A stretch of 64,000 bases of DNA, taken from contig NZ_JAGGPX010000014.1 in NCBI RefSeq assembly GCF_018613575.1, positions 1 through 64,000 on the forward strand. Reading direction: 5' to 3'. The position numbers and the translations under genes are program-made. Of this stretch, positions 1 through 8,370 are shown piece after piece (positions within the stretch are counted from its first letter, which is position 1; every line of letters starts with the position of its first letter). This DNA is from Planococcus sp. ISL-110 (GTDB lineage Bacteria; Bacillota; Bacilli; Bacillales_A; Planococcaceae). Under the pieces are notes generated by a model. That model was not told the DNA's origin. It ran no database searches and saw only the letters and a list, made by a program, of their open reading frames with translations.

Positions 1-88
1 CTTGCAAGGTGCCATGGCGATTTTCACTGTGAACCTGAAACGAATTCTTCGATTACTGGATGAGCGCAGGCAAGCTGCGGAACAATAA
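1..88 (+). CDS. C-terminal end of a cut-off gene, possibly a transposase
   Basis: An open frame enters from the left edge (codons starting at base 2) and stops with TAA at 86-88. The 28 visible residues are rich in Leu/Arg, include AIFTVNLKRILRLLDERR, and end in QAAEQ. The hydrophobic-basic helix before the end resembles the C-termini of IS5/IS1182-type DDE transposases as I remember them, but the piece is too short to prove it. A strong bidirectional terminator follows directly. The domain, start and length of the protein lie outside the window, so the family call is only a guess. Confidence 0.4.
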   Translation, partial: LQGAMAIFTVNLKRILRLLDERRQAAEQ

Positions 89-94
89 AGGTGA

Positions 95-143
95 TAAAAA
101 AGAGTCAGAAGGCAGGGAAATCCTGCCTTCTGACTCTTTTTTT
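95..143. terminator. Bidirectional rho-independent terminator
   Basis: A perfect inverted repeat (AGAGTCAGAAGGCAGG, a 5-base loop, then its complement) is flanked by an A-run on the left and a T-run on the right. It can therefore stop transcription from both the left-edge gene and the convergent YjiH-type gene. Confidence 0.9.
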
Positions 144-212
144 AGTCTCCGCTGATTTAAAGGGAGGGTTTTTCAGTGGCCTCGCAAATGCGGATGGCGT
201 TTTTTGATTTGA

Positions 213-1565
213 TTAAAATAAAAGATGTGCGACACCGACAACAATCGGCAAAGCGATGATAGTACGAAGCAGGAAAATAATGATCAGGTCAAAAATGTTA
301 ACAGGGATCTTAGACCCGAGCAATAGTCCACCGACTTCGGACATATAGATCAATTGTGTTACGGACATGGTAGCGACGACAAAGCGTGTCATCTCAGACT
401 CGATTCCTGCGCCAAGGATAGCCGGCAGGAACATGTCAGCGAAACCAACGACCATTAATTGGGCAGCTTCAGCTGCTTCTGGAACGCCAAGCAATCTTAA
501 GTACGGTTCAAATGGCAAGCCGAGTATGGTGAACACAGAAGTGTACTCAGCCAAAATCAAGGCAACAGTACCAAACGCCATAACTACCGGTGCTACACCG
601 ATCCACATATCCAGTACGTTTTTGAAGCCGTCTTTGAAGAATTTACTGACAGAGCGATTATCTTCGGCCTTAGTTAACGCGTTTTCAATGCCGTGGGTAG
701 CGACATTATAGCCTTTTGGAACATCCTCTGTCTGAGATTCCTGAGGTGAACCATCCATGAAAGTGGTTGGTTTTTTCGATAGCGGATAAATGCGCGGCAT
801 GATGAGTGCAAGGATAATGCCGGCAAAGATTACAGTAGCATAGTAGGGCAGGAAGTAGTTGCCAAGACCGATTTCCTGAATGACAACAATAGCGAAAGTG
901 ATGGAAACCACTGAAAAGGTGGTTCCGATAATAGCTGCTTCACGCTGCGTGTATTTATTCGCCTCGTATTGTTTGCTTGTCAATAAGACCCCGATGGTGC
1001 CGTCTCCAACCCATGAGGCCAAAGCGTCAATGGATGAACGGCCAGGCAAACGAAACAACGGACGCATGATTTTCACCATCATGGTTCCGAAAAATTCCAA
1101 TAAGCCAAAATTCATCAAGAGTGGAAGGAAAAGTCCAGCAAACAAGAAGATTGTGAAAAGGAAAGACAGTAAACCGTCTCCAGCGAGGAGCAGTCCACCG
1201 GTATTTTCATTCCAGATCGGCTCAGGGCCGACTTGGAACAAGACCATGATTGCGAAAACTGCGCCAAGAATCCGGACGATGGTCCAGAAGAGATTGACAT
1301 TGAAGAGCTTGTCGATAAATGAAACATATTCTGTTTCGTTGACTTTTTTCGTGATGAAAAGCAATGAACCCAAAGCGGCCACAATTAAAATGCCCATCAT
1401 AATCCACGGTACGATAGATTCAATGGATCCGGCCAAGAGGTTGGCAAGAACTGCAATGGTTACCATCCAGCCATCTTCAGTTGGAATTGGCACTAGGAAC
1501 AGCAGGATTCCCAATAAAGAAGGAATCAAGAACAATAACCAAGTTGAAGCAGAAAACTTTTTCAT
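213..1565 (-). CDS. YjiH family membrane protein with nucleoside-recognition (Gate) domains
   Basis: A 450-residue, very hydrophobic protein with about 10-12 predicted membrane segments. It matches the YjiH family, whose members carry two Gate/nucleoside-recognition domains and whose transported substrate is not established. The chosen start (MKKFSAST) has the site AAGGGGG about ten bases upstream; the frame stays open for 30 more codons without a better site. The conserved stretch around WVGDGTIGVLLTSKQYEANKY in the first Gate-like repeat is visible. It is transcribed alone, convergent with the left-edge gene. A transport or membrane-gating role is inference. Confidence 0.8.
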   Translation of the reverse strand: MKKFSASTWLLFLIPSLLGILLFLVPIPTEDGWMVTIAVLANLLAGSIESIVPWIMMGILIVAALGSLLFITKKVNETEYVSFIDKLFNVNLFWTIVRILGAVFAIMVLFQVGPEPIWNENTGGLLLAGDGLLSFLFTIFLFAGLFLPLLMNFGLLEFFGTMMVKIMRPLFRLPGRSSIDALASWVGDGTIGVLLTSKQYEANKYTQREAAIIGTTFSVVSITFAIVVIQEIGLGNYFLPYYATVIFAGIILALIMPRIYPLSKKPTTFMDGSPQESQTEDVPKGYNVATHGIENALTKAEDNRSVSKFFKDGFKNVLDMWIGVAPVVMAFGTVALILAEYTSVFTILGLPFEPYLRLLGVPEAAEAAQLMVVGFADMFLPAILGAGIESEMTRFVVATMSVTQLIYMSEVGGLLLGSKIPVNIFDLIIIFLLRTIIALPIVVGVAHLLF

Positions 1566-1683
1566 AAATAATTCCCCCTTTTCTTCGTGTATGAATACAC
1601 ATGATACTAACTGATTATACAGCGGTTTTCCCCTATGAAAACGCTTTATAGCCAATGTTTATATTATCTGAAAACGTCCATAA

Positions 1684-1716
1684 AAAATACCCCCAACTTA
1701 GAAAAAAGTTGAGGGA
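1684..1716 (-). terminator. Terminator behind bshB2
   Basis: Read on the minus strand, CCCTCAACTT and AAGTTGGGGG form a stem with a short T-rich loop, followed by a T-tract. It lies just after the bshB2 stop and ends the yojF-bshB2 unit. Confidence 0.8.
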
Positions 1717-1721
1717 GAGTT

Positions 1722-2411
1722 TTAAAAGGATTTTTCGAAATCTTCGTTCCAACGGTAATTGTAGAAACGTTCTTTTGTCAGCCAGTTTTCCGTTTCTGTA
1801 TCGCCCTGCTGCAGCTTGTGTTCCATTTCTTCAAGCATCCAGGCAGTTTGAGAGATATGGGCTTTCATGGAATTCATTTTTTGGTCGCGGACCTCCCTAA
1901 TATCGTAAACGACATCAGGCTGTCCGAGCATCTCCAAGGTGTTGTTCGCAAAAGCGACGCAATGAAGTGTCGGACGATCTTTCATCCGGCGGACAGCGCG
2001 GACTACTGCACGGGCAGTCGCTTCATGGTCTGGATGGACAGCGAAATCCGGATAGAAGGTGACGATCTTCGAAGGATTCAGCTCTTCGATCAAATCGGTC
2101 ATCAGTCCGACCATCTTCTCGTCGTCTTCAAATTCGATGGTTTTGTCACGCAGCCCCATCATCCGAAGGTCGGTCAGCCCCATTGCATCAGCAGAAGCCT
2201 GAAGTTCCTTTTTGCGGATCACCGGCAGTGATTCTCTTGTGGCAAATGGCGGGTTGCCCAGATTACGGCCCATTTCGCCAAGTGTCAGACAAGCATATGT
2301 AACTGGGTTGCCTTGCTTGATATGTGTGGTGATCGTTCCAGAAACCCCAAACGCTTCATCGTCGGGGTGAGGGAAGACGACCAGCACATGGCGTTCTTGT
2401 GGAATTGTCAT
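1722..2411 (-). CDS. bshB2: Bacillithiol biosynthesis deacetylase BshB2
   Basis: A 229-residue PIG-L/LmbE-family zinc deacetylase. It removes the acetyl group from N-acetylglucosaminyl-malate, the second step of bacillithiol synthesis, in the cytosol. The zinc-binding signature HPDDE is at residues 15-19 and the second metal motif HPDH at 126-129. Length and the GEMGRNLGNPP stretch match the BshB2 (YojG) branch rather than BshB1. It lies 14 bases behind yojF, as in B. subtilis yojF-yojG, so the two are co-transcribed. Family activity is known; substrate overlap with BshB1 cannot be judged from sequence. Confidence 0.92.
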   Translation of the reverse strand: MTIPQERHVLVVFPHPDDEAFGVSGTITTHIKQGNPVTYACLTLGEMGRNLGNPPFATRESLPVIRKKELQASADAMGLTDLRMMGLRDKTIEFEDDEKMVGLMTDLIEELNPSKIVTFYPDFAVHPDHEATARAVVRAVRRMKDRPTLHCVAFANNTLEMLGQPDVVYDIREVRDQKMNSMKAHISQTAWMLEEMEHKLQQGDTETENWLTKERFYNYRWNEDFEKSF

Positions 2412-2425
2412 AGTGAGTCCCTCCC

Positions 2426-2776
2426 TTAATAACTGAACGGTGTTTCGCTGATCTGCAGCGCCACCGCCAATTTTCCAGTGCCGTCGTGTCCTGCAAGCAG
2501 CAGCCGGCCCTGATCGTCCAATTCGTAATGGGTGATGCCTTGTGCATAAACCCAGCCGTGCGGCAGCTTCAGTCCGACACGATGTGGGCTGTCGCCAACC
2601 ACTTTTCCAAGTTCATAATTGATGACAACGTTACGGATAAAAGCGCCGGCGTTGAAAAAGCCTTCGTTAAAATGTGTCGCATACGAGCCGTTTGTCGTTT
2701 CCAAATGAAGGTAGACATCTCTGCCTGCGAATGCGTCCAGCTCAACCTGCAGTTTTTTTACTTCAACTAGTTCCAT
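2426..2776 (-). CDS. yojF: YojF family protein (DUF1806)
   Basis: A 116-residue soluble protein matching the YojF/DUF1806 family, found next to bshB2 in many Bacillales. There is no known catalytic motif; it is predicted to be a small beta-rich fold (RDVYLHLETTNGSYA, GLKLPHGWVYAQGITHYELD). It has the ribosome site AGGAGG a few bases before the ATG. Its constant pairing with bshB2 suggests a role linked to bacillithiol or its conjugates, but no function is established. Confidence 0.88.
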   Translation of the reverse strand: MELVEVKKLQVELDAFAGRDVYLHLETTNGSYATHFNEGFFNAGAFIRNVVINYELGKVVGDSPHRVGLKLPHGWVYAQGITHYELDDQGRLLLAGHDGTGKLAVALQISETPFSY

Positions 2777-2877
2777 GATGTTCCTCCTATAGAATCGGTA
2801 TTCTAACAGTATAGGGAATTATGCGAGAGAATGCGATTAGGTTGCTTTGGGAGGGAGGTGATCTCTTACCAATTGAC

Positions 2878-2933
2878 ACAAAAAAGGCCGCCGCAGAAAG
2901 CCATTTTCATGACTTTTCGCGACAGCTTCTTTG
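2878..2933 (-). terminator. Probable terminator behind pdxK
   Basis: On the minus strand an arm AAAGAAGCTGTCGC pairs, with several G-T pairs and one mismatch, with GCGGCGGCCTTTTT across a loop of about 22 bases. The second arm runs into a T-tract. The long loop makes this moderate rather than strong evidence. Confidence 0.5.
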
Positions 2934-2941
2934 GATGCATT

Positions 2942-3775
2942 TTACAATTCAGTTACTTCAACTTCTGATTTGGTGAATTTCGATGCGGCACCGTGCATAA
3001 CCGGTCCAACATACTCATTCAGCTTCCAGCCGTGCTGGATCGCTGTTGCCACAAAAATCTTGGCGTTGAGTACAGCGTCTTTGACCGATTGGCCGTTTGC
3101 CAGGTTGGCCGTAATCGCAGCTGCGAATGTGCAGCCTGCGCCATGATTGTAAGTGGTATCGGTTTTCTCGGATGTCAGCAAATAATGCGTTTTGCCGTCG
3201 TACAGCAAGTCGGCTGCTTTTTCGTGCTTGAGCTGCTTGCCGCCTTTGACAACAACAAATTCAGCGCCGTGTGCATGGATTTTTTCAGCAGCCCGCTGCA
3301 TGTCTTCAACCGTCTGCAAAGTGCCTTGTCCTGATAATTGGCCCGCTTCCACAAGGTTTGGTGTCACGACTTTAGCGTTCGGCAATAAATACTTGATCAT
3401 GGCATCGACGTTTTCAGGGAACAAGACTTCGTTTTCGCCTTTGCACGCCATTACCGGATCGATGACCACGTCTTTGATTCCGGACTCGGCAATTGCTTTG
3501 CCAGCCATTTCAATGATGTCGACAGTCGGCAGCATGCCAGTTTTCAAAGCATCAATGCCAGTGGAGAACGCTGTCGTTAATTGTGCATCGAGCGTATCCA
3601 GCGCGATGGGGTGAATGCCGTGGCTCCAGCCATTTTCAGGATCCATGGTTACGATGACCGTCAATGCGTTCATGCCGTAAGTGCCATGCTCCTGGAAAGT
3701 TTTTAGGTCTGCCTGTATGCCTGCTCCGCCGGAAGTGTCTGATCCAGCGATTGTTAAGGTTTTTTTAAGTGTCAT
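2942..3775 (-). CDS. pdxK: Pyridoxine/pyridoxal/pyridoxamine kinase PdxK (ThiD-like)
   Basis: A 277-residue ribokinase-superfamily enzyme that phosphorylates vitamin B6 vitamers in the cytosol. The N-terminal substrate loop GSDTSGGAGIQADLKTF and the C-terminal anion-hole motif TTYNHGAGCTFAAAI, with its catalytic Cys, are both visible. The sequence groups with the Bacillus PdxK paralogue of ThiD (hydroxymethylpyrimidine kinase); family members can act on both substrates, so some HMP kinase activity is possible. AGGAGAT lies just before the ATG. It is a single-gene unit with its own probable terminator. Confidence 0.88.
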   Translation of the reverse strand: MTLKKTLTIAGSDTSGGAGIQADLKTFQEHGTYGMNALTVIVTMDPENGWSHGIHPIALDTLDAQLTTAFSTGIDALKTGMLPTVDIIEMAGKAIAESGIKDVVIDPVMACKGENEVLFPENVDAMIKYLLPNAKVVTPNLVEAGQLSGQGTLQTVEDMQRAAEKIHAHGAEFVVVKGGKQLKHEKAADLLYDGKTHYLLTSEKTDTTYNHGAGCTFAAAITANLANGQSVKDAVLNAKIFVATAIQHGWKLNEYVGPVMHGAASKFTKSEVEVTEL

Positions 3776-3835
3776 TGATGTATCTCCTTTGGGTGGATTA
3801 TGTCATTGTTCCCATTTTAACAAAAACTCGAACAT

Positions 3836-4090
3836 TTACAACGGATTGTGCTTATTCGGCGCAATCAGCAGAACGGTCGTCGCGACGCAGATAAGCAGAA
3901 ATATGGTGGTGAAAATCCCCATTAACAGAAAGCCGCTTTTGAAAAGACCAATCGCAATAAGTAATGTTAGAATAGAAACAACAGCTACAATTAGGCCAAG
4001 ACAGCCCAATCCAGCGCGCTTTGCGCTTTCTGGAGCGCTTGTGCCTTTAGTTTTTGAAACACTGGTGATTTTTTCGCGCCAATCGGCCAT
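3836..4090 (-). CDS. Small membrane protein of unknown function
   Basis: An 84-residue protein starting MADWREKITSVSK. It has a short charged N-terminus and two hydrophobic segments (about residues 28-50 and 55-77), and ends in a polar tail. The start is set by the site AAAGGAG 9 bases before the ATG; the upstream extension of the open frame has no such site and runs into the opposite gene's promoter zone. I do not recognise a family. It faces away from the DUF4230 gene, so the two share a short intergenic promoter region. Confidence 0.65.
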   Translation of the reverse strand: MADWREKITSVSKTKGTSAPESAKRAGLGCLGLIVAVVSILTLLIAIGLFKSGFLLMGIFTTIFLLICVATTVLLIAPNKHNPL

Positions 4091-4142
4091 CCTGATCGCT
4101 CCTTTAGGCAATCGTACCATGAAGCCAGGATGAATAGAATAT

Positions 4143-4880
4143 ATGAAAGTAGGGATTTCCTTGGCAAAAGATCCAAAATTGACGGAGATCGAACGTTTAC
4201 TGGAGGAAATGAAAGAGCAGGGGAATACGAAAGAATCCGGCTTTTGGAGGAGCACCAAGTTGATGATGAGCGTCTGGCGCAATACTTTTCTGGTGCTGAT
4301 TGCGGTTTTGTTGCTGTTGCTTGTGGCTTTGCCATTGGGCGCTTTTTGGATGATCCAAGGCAATACATTCACGGAAAGCAAAGGCGCTTTTTTAGAAAGG
4401 GTTCAGGATTTGAACGAACTGTCCACAGCGGAAGCTTTTTCGAAAGTCATCATCGAACGCGAAGACAATGCGGTATTTGGCCAGGAAATCGGCCTTGATC
4501 TGCCCGGCACAAAACGGCAATTGCTGGTCGTCATTCCAGGATCGGTCCGTGCTGGCATCGATTTCTCCAAAGTATCTGAGGACGACATCGTCCTCGATGA
4601 AGAAGCCAGAACGGCAACGCTGACCTTGCCGCCGGCAGAATTTCTCGGAGGGCCGGAATTGTTCATGGACCAAGTGGAGGTTTATTCGTATGAAGGGCTG
4701 TTCCGCAGCGGGGCTGATATTTCTGAAGCCTATGAACTGGCGGAAGAGGCCAAAAAATTGATGCTTGAGGAAACGGCAGGCCAAGGAGTGCTGCAGACGG
4801 CAGAAACTAATGCGGCACGTTCGGTTCAGGAGATGTTCGGCCTGGTCGATTATGATGTCACAGTGGAGTTCGAGGAGTGA
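4143..4880 (+). CDS. DUF4230 domain-containing membrane-anchored protein
   Basis: A 245-residue protein with a cytosolic N-terminus of about 45 residues, one strong membrane segment (about 48-72) and an extracytoplasmic DUF4230 domain (about 80-245) rich in Glu and Asp. DUF4230 proteins are widespread in Bacillota and have no assigned function. Its stop lies 5 bases before the ung start, so the two may be co-transcribed. The start (ATG at 4143) has only a weak AGGA 13 bases upstream, so the N-terminus is uncertain. Confidence 0.78.
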   Translation: MKVGISLAKDPKLTEIERLLEEMKEQGNTKESGFWRSTKLMMSVWRNTFLVLIAVLLLLLVALPLGAFWMIQGNTFTESKGAFLERVQDLNELSTAEAFSKVIIEREDNAVFGQEIGLDLPGTKRQLLVVIPGSVRAGIDFSKVSEDDIVLDEEARTATLTLPPAEFLGGPELFMDQVEVYSYEGLFRSGADISEAYELAEEAKKLMLEETAGQGVLQTAETNAARSVQEMFGLVDYDVTVEFEE

Positions 4881-4884
4881 TGAT

Positions 4885-5559
4885 ATGAAGAAACAGATTT
4901 TCCACAACGATTGGCAGGATGTTATAGGCGAAGAGTTCGACAAGCCGTATTATGTAGAGCTGCGCGAGTTTCTAAAAGAAGAATACGCGGCGAAAACCAT
5001 CTATCCCGCAATGGAAAACATCTGGTCGGCTTTTGAGCATACCGCCTATCAGGATGTTAAAGTCGTGATTCTGGGGCAGGACCCGTATCACGGACCAAAC
5101 CAGGCGCATGGGTTAAGCTTCTCCGTTCAGCCGGGAGTGCCGCATCCGCCAAGCCTGCGCAATATGTTCAAAGAATTGAAGGAAGACATTGGTTGTGATA
5201 AACCGGCAGATGGCACGTTGACGAAATGGGCCGGCCAGGGCGTGCTGATGATGAACACCGTCTTGACGGTAAGAGCGGGTGAAGCACATTCACATCGCAA
5301 TAGGGGATGGGAGACGTTTACCGATAAAGTAATCCAGAAACTGTCCGAGCGCGAGGAGCCGATCATTTTTATTTTATGGGGCAAGCCCGCCCAAACGAAA
5401 AAAAGGCTCATCGACCTCGACAAGCATGACGTGCTTGAAGCTCCTCATCCGAGCCCGCTCAGTGCGGGCCGCGGATTTTTCGGCAGCCGGCCGTATTCAA
5501 AAGTGAACAGTCTGTTACAAAGCCGAGGGCAGAAGCCCATCGATTTCTGTTTGGACTGA
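4885..5559 (+). CDS. ung: Uracil-DNA glycosylase Ung
   Basis: A 224-residue family-1 uracil-DNA glycosylase that removes uracil from DNA in base-excision repair. The catalytic water-activating loop GQDPYHG is at residues 64-70 (Asp66 catalytic), and the minor-groove intercalation loop HPSPLS at 188-193 contains the catalytic His. The length fits the family. The ATG at 4885 sits just after GAGGAGTGATG and is much better than in-frame starts upstream, which overlap the preceding gene. Followed by ywdI and ywdK as in B. subtilis. Confidence 0.97.
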   Translation: MKKQIFHNDWQDVIGEEFDKPYYVELREFLKEEYAAKTIYPAMENIWSAFEHTAYQDVKVVILGQDPYHGPNQAHGLSFSVQPGVPHPPSLRNMFKELKEDIGCDKPADGTLTKWAGQGVLMMNTVLTVRAGEAHSHRNRGWETFTDKVIQKLSEREEPIIFILWGKPAQTKKRLIDLDKHDVLEAPHPSPLSAGRGFFGSRPYSKVNSLLQSRGQKPIDFCLD

Positions 5560-5618
5560 CCGGCGATAGATTGCCGTGGTAAACTGGAATTAATTCAAAA
5601 CGGAGAGGGGGCTGTTAC

Positions 5619-5885
5619 ATGGCCATCGATACCATGCGTATTTTAACCGAAATCGACAAGCACACGACGCGTGCGAGGAGTGGCGACCCTGCCAAGGTGC
5701 GTGACTCTGTCGCGGCAATCCGCGCCTTATGCGATTTGCTGCTTGAGGATGACCAACCGGCAATCGACAAGCAAGCACCGCGTGCTATGCCGCTTGCTTC
5801 CCCTCAGCCGCAGACGCAGCCAGTAACTGCTGTTAACAAGCTGAAAGAAGAAGATGCAAATGGCGATTCGCTGTTTGAATTTTAA
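5619..5885 (+). CDS. ywdI: YwdI family protein
   Basis: An 88-residue acidic cytosolic protein. The N-terminal two thirds (MAIDTMRILTEIDKHTTRAR, then a helical RDSVAAIRALCDLLLE stretch) match the YwdI family found beside ung in Bacillales. The linker after residue 50 is rich in Pro, Gln and Ala and poorly conserved. A clear GGAGAGGGGG site precedes the ATG. No function is known; the neighbourhood is the only clue. Confidence 0.8.
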   Translation: MAIDTMRILTEIDKHTTRARSGDPAKVRDSVAAIRALCDLLLEDDQPAIDKQAPRAMPLASPQPQTQPVTAVNKLKEEDANGDSLFEF

Positions 5886-5906
5886 AAGGAAAGAGGAAGC
5901 CGAATT

Positions 5907-6284
5907 ATGAAGTTTTTCTTAATTGCCGGAGCGGTTAACGCTCTCCTGTCTGTCGCATTTGGGGCGTTCGGGGCACATCTATTGGAAGGCCGCGTTGCGG
6001 ACAAGTATTTGGAGACATGGCAAACCGCCGTTCAATATCAGATGTTCCATGCAGTCGGCTTGATGGTCATCGCCATTCTGATGAGTTCGTCTCTTCTTGG
6101 AAATCTGGGATCGTTGAACTGGGCAGGTTATTTGATGCTTGCCGGGATCGTCATTTTCTCGGGAAGCTTATACGTCCTGAGTTTAACAGGCATCAGCGTT
6201 CTCGGTGCCATCACGCCAATCGGCGGCGTTGCATTTATCGCCGCCTGGGTAATGGTCATCATAGCTGCAGTGAAAGCATTATAA
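5907..6284 (+). CDS. ywdK: DUF423 membrane protein YwdK
   Basis: A 125-residue membrane protein with four hydrophobic segments and the DUF423 signature near the N-terminus (AFGAFGAHLLEGR) followed by WQTAVQYQMFHAVGL. The family is widespread and of unknown function. It lies 21 bases behind ywdI with AAAGGAAAGAGG upstream, so it is probably the last gene of an ung-ywdI-ywdK unit, which ends in the terminator directly downstream. Confidence 0.88.
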   Translation: MKFFLIAGAVNALLSVAFGAFGAHLLEGRVADKYLETWQTAVQYQMFHAVGLMVIAILMSSSLLGNLGSLNWAGYLMLAGIVIFSGSLYVLSLTGISVLGAITPIGGVAFIAAWVMVIIAAVKAL

Positions 6285-6292
6285 TAATAGGA

Positions 6293-6333
6293 GAGAGGGC
6301 AGTCCGTTTTACGCGGATTGCCCTCTTTTTTTG
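6293..6333 (+). terminator. Terminator of the ung-ywdI-ywdK unit
   Basis: GAGGGCAGTCCG and CGGATTGCCCTC form a 12-bp stem (one G-T pair) around a small loop and are followed by seven T. Confidence 0.92.
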
Positions 6334-6338
6334 GTTGC

Positions 6339-6443
6339 GGAAAGTAAATTGGGCGATTTGGAAAGTAATTCTCCTGATTTGGAAAGTATTTGTGCGGAAA
6401 CGGAAAGTATTTTATTTGAAACAGAAAGTATATCCAAATAACT
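6339..6443. repeat. Five-unit tandem array with exact 21-bp period
   Basis: The 8-mer GGAAAGTA recurs at 6339, 6360, 6381 and 6402, with AGAAAGTA at 6423, always exactly 21 bases apart. The remaining 13 bases differ between units, though units 1-2 end in GATTT and 3-4 in GAAAC. The array starts right behind the ywdK terminator, in the tail-to-tail space with hemQ. Bases 6444-6527 hold nothing I recognise. Confidence 0.85.
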
Positions 6444-6527
6444 GGGAAATTTCAGCTGAAAACCGGCGTCGATTCTTCAGCGAGGTGAGGTTCGAGACCT
6501 TTGAGGTGCGCTCCCCATAGAAATCAA

Positions 6528-6556
6528 ACAAAAAAGCCGCCCAAAAGGCGGCTTCC
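6528..6556 (-). terminator. Terminator behind hemQ
   Basis: On the minus strand AAGCCGCC and GGCGGCTT form an 8-bp stem with a TTTTG loop, followed by a T-run, 14 bases after the hemQ stop. Confidence 0.88.
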
Positions 6557-6569
6557 AGCATGACATTTA

Positions 6570-7319
6570 TTAAACTTCCAGAAACTTAACGGTTCTTTCG
6601 GCATCCAGGCGTGTGCCCACGTAGAATGAACCGAATTCTGCATAACGCGCGCTGACTTCATCAAAGCGCATTTCGTAGATCAATTTCTTGAATTGAAGAA
6701 CGTCGTCTGCGAACAAAGTGACGCCCCATTCATAGTCGTCAAAGCCGACAGATCCAGAAATGATCTGTTTGACTTTGCCGGCGTAGCTGCGGCCGATCTT
6801 GCCGTGGGACAGCATCAACTCTTTGCGTTTGTCCATCGGAAGCATGTACCAGTTGTCGTTGCCTTCGCGGCGTTTGTCCATCGGATAGAAGCAGATGTAC
6901 TGTGAACGCTGAAGCTCAGGGTACAAGCGCGAACGGATATGCGGGTTTTGGTAAGGATCTTCATCGGATTGTCCAGCCAGGTAGTTGGAAAGCTCGACCA
7001 CTGAAACATACGAATAAGTAGGAACCGTATAAGCGATCAATGTCAGCTTATTGTATTCCGTTTCAAGTTCATTCAACTCGTCCATAGTTTCACGCAGCAT
7101 CATCAGCATCAAGTCGGCTTTTTGGCCAACAATTGAATACAAAGCATGTGCGCCGGTTTTATTTTCATCGGCTTGGTTCACTTTTTCCATAAATGCCTGG
7201 AATTCATCGATCGCGAATTGGCGTTCTTCTTCCGTCAGCATTTTCCACGTTACCCAGTCCATTGAACGGAAATCGTGAAGGACGTACCAGCCGTCTAATG
7301 TAATTGCTGCTTCATTCAT
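6570..7319 (-). CDS. hemQ: Coproheme decarboxylase HemQ (ChdC)
   Basis: A 249-residue chlorite-dismutase-family protein. It performs the last step of the coproporphyrin-dependent haem pathway of Gram-positive bacteria, converting coproheme III to haem b with peroxide. The catalytic Tyr145 (in QYICFYPM) and proximal haem ligand His172 (in MLSHGKIG) fall at the positions used for the Geobacillus enzyme. Length is typical. AAAAGGAG lies 11 bases before the ATG. It is divergent from lipL, as hemQ (ywfI) and ywfL lie close together in B. subtilis, but no pta gene lies between them here. Confidence 0.95.
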   Translation of the reverse strand: MNEAAITLDGWYVLHDFRSMDWVTWKMLTEEERQFAIDEFQAFMEKVNQADENKTGAHALYSIVGQKADLMLMMLRETMDELNELETEYNKLTLIAYTVPTYSYVSVVELSNYLAGQSDEDPYQNPHIRSRLYPELQRSQYICFYPMDKRREGNDNWYMLPMDKRKELMLSHGKIGRSYAGKVKQIISGSVGFDDYEWGVTLFADDVLQFKKLIYEMRFDEVSARYAEFGSFYVGTRLDAERTVKFLEV

Positions 7320-7494
7320 TGCTCAAACACTCCTTTTAATGTAAATCTCTCACCACCCAGTTTATCACAACGCCCCTCCAACTGCCTTGAAAACTAATGG
7401 GTGTCACCAATTTGACATGACACACACGGGTTTTCAGGAGATGCCGAAAAGGGTAAACTGAAGACAAGGAATTGCAGGAAGAGGAGAAATGGGC

Positions 7495-8316
7495 ATGCCG
7501 TTATTTTTTGAAGAAATATCCTGGCGTTTCTGGGACCAGTCCCTGAGCGCCAAAAACCGTTCCGCGCTTGAGTCATTTGCAGCGGACGATACTTTATGCG
7601 AATTGGTGGGATCCGGAAAAAGCGCACCCACCGTCCGCACTTGGGTGCATGATGACACCGTTGTTCTAGGCATCCAGGATCACCGGCTGCCATATATCGA
7701 TGAGGGCATGGACACGCTGAGAGCACATGGTTTTGCGCCGATTGTCCGAAATTCAGGCGGATTGGCAGTTGTACTGGACGCTGGTGTCTTGAATATTTCA
7801 CTGGTGCTGTCGGAAAAGGACAGCGCCATCGACATTTCGGCAGGCTATGACGTGATGCTCGATTTGGTGCGGGAGCTGTTTCCGGAAGCAGTTATCGAAG
7901 CATACGAAATCGTCGGCTCTTATTGCCCGGGATCTTATGATCTGAGCATTGGCGGCCGGAAATTCGCCGGCATCTCGCAGCGCCGGATTCGCCGCGGCAT
8001 TGCGGTCCAGGTTTATTTATGCGTCGAAGGAAGCGGTTCGGAACGTGCGGAAGTCATTCGTGATTTTTACAAAGCCGGACTGCAAGGGGAAGAAACTAAA
8101 TTCACTTATCCGGAAATAAAGCCGGAAACGATGGCGTCGCTCAGCGAGCTGCTGGAAAGGCAGATTACTGTCCAGGAAGTGGTGCTGGATCTCCATGCCA
8201 TGATGGGCACGCCGGCACCGATGCCGTTGCAGCCGGGCGAAACGGAATTGTACGGATTTTATCTGGAGCGGGTGGTTGAACGCAACCGCAAAATGCTGGG
8301 ACGCCCTCTTGAATAG
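7495..8316 (+). CDS. lipL: Octanoyl-[GcvH]:protein N-octanoyltransferase LipL
   Basis: A 273-residue member of the LplA/LipB superfamily. It moves octanoyl groups from GcvH to the E2 subunits of 2-oxo acid dehydrogenases during lipoate synthesis. The motif GSYCPGSYDLSIGGRKFAGI (about 141-160) carries the acyl-accepting Cys144 and Lys156. An ATG six bases upstream is in frame, but it is only two bases from the GAGGAG site; the ATG at 7495 gives a normal 8-base spacing and is preferred. Two further conserved genes follow on the same strand. Confidence 0.9.
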   Translation: MPLFFEEISWRFWDQSLSAKNRSALESFAADDTLCELVGSGKSAPTVRTWVHDDTVVLGIQDHRLPYIDEGMDTLRAHGFAPIVRNSGGLAVVLDAGVLNISLVLSEKDSAIDISAGYDVMLDLVRELFPEAVIEAYEIVGSYCPGSYDLSIGGRKFAGISQRRIRRGIAVQVYLCVEGSGSERAEVIRDFYKAGLQGEETKFTYPEIKPETMASLSELLERQITVQEVVLDLHAMMGTPAPMPLQPGETELYGFYLERVVERNRKMLGRPLE

Positions 8317-8370
8317 AAGAGCGGCGCTGGTGTAGAATAGCTGTTACATGAAAATTCTGGAGGTGCGCGA

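Noticed and set aside
880-1614. Long open frame opposite the YjiH-type gene
   Set aside because: Shadow of the membrane protein gene: no ribosome site and low-complexity Lys/Ser-rich product.
4765-4884. Upstream extension of ung
   Set aside because: It overlaps the preceding gene in another frame and lacks a ribosome site; the ATG at 4885 has one and matches the family N-terminus.
6339-6443. CRISPR-like look of the 21-bp array
   Set aside because: The constant part is only 8 bases and the spacers 13, far below CRISPR sizes; no cas genes are nearby.
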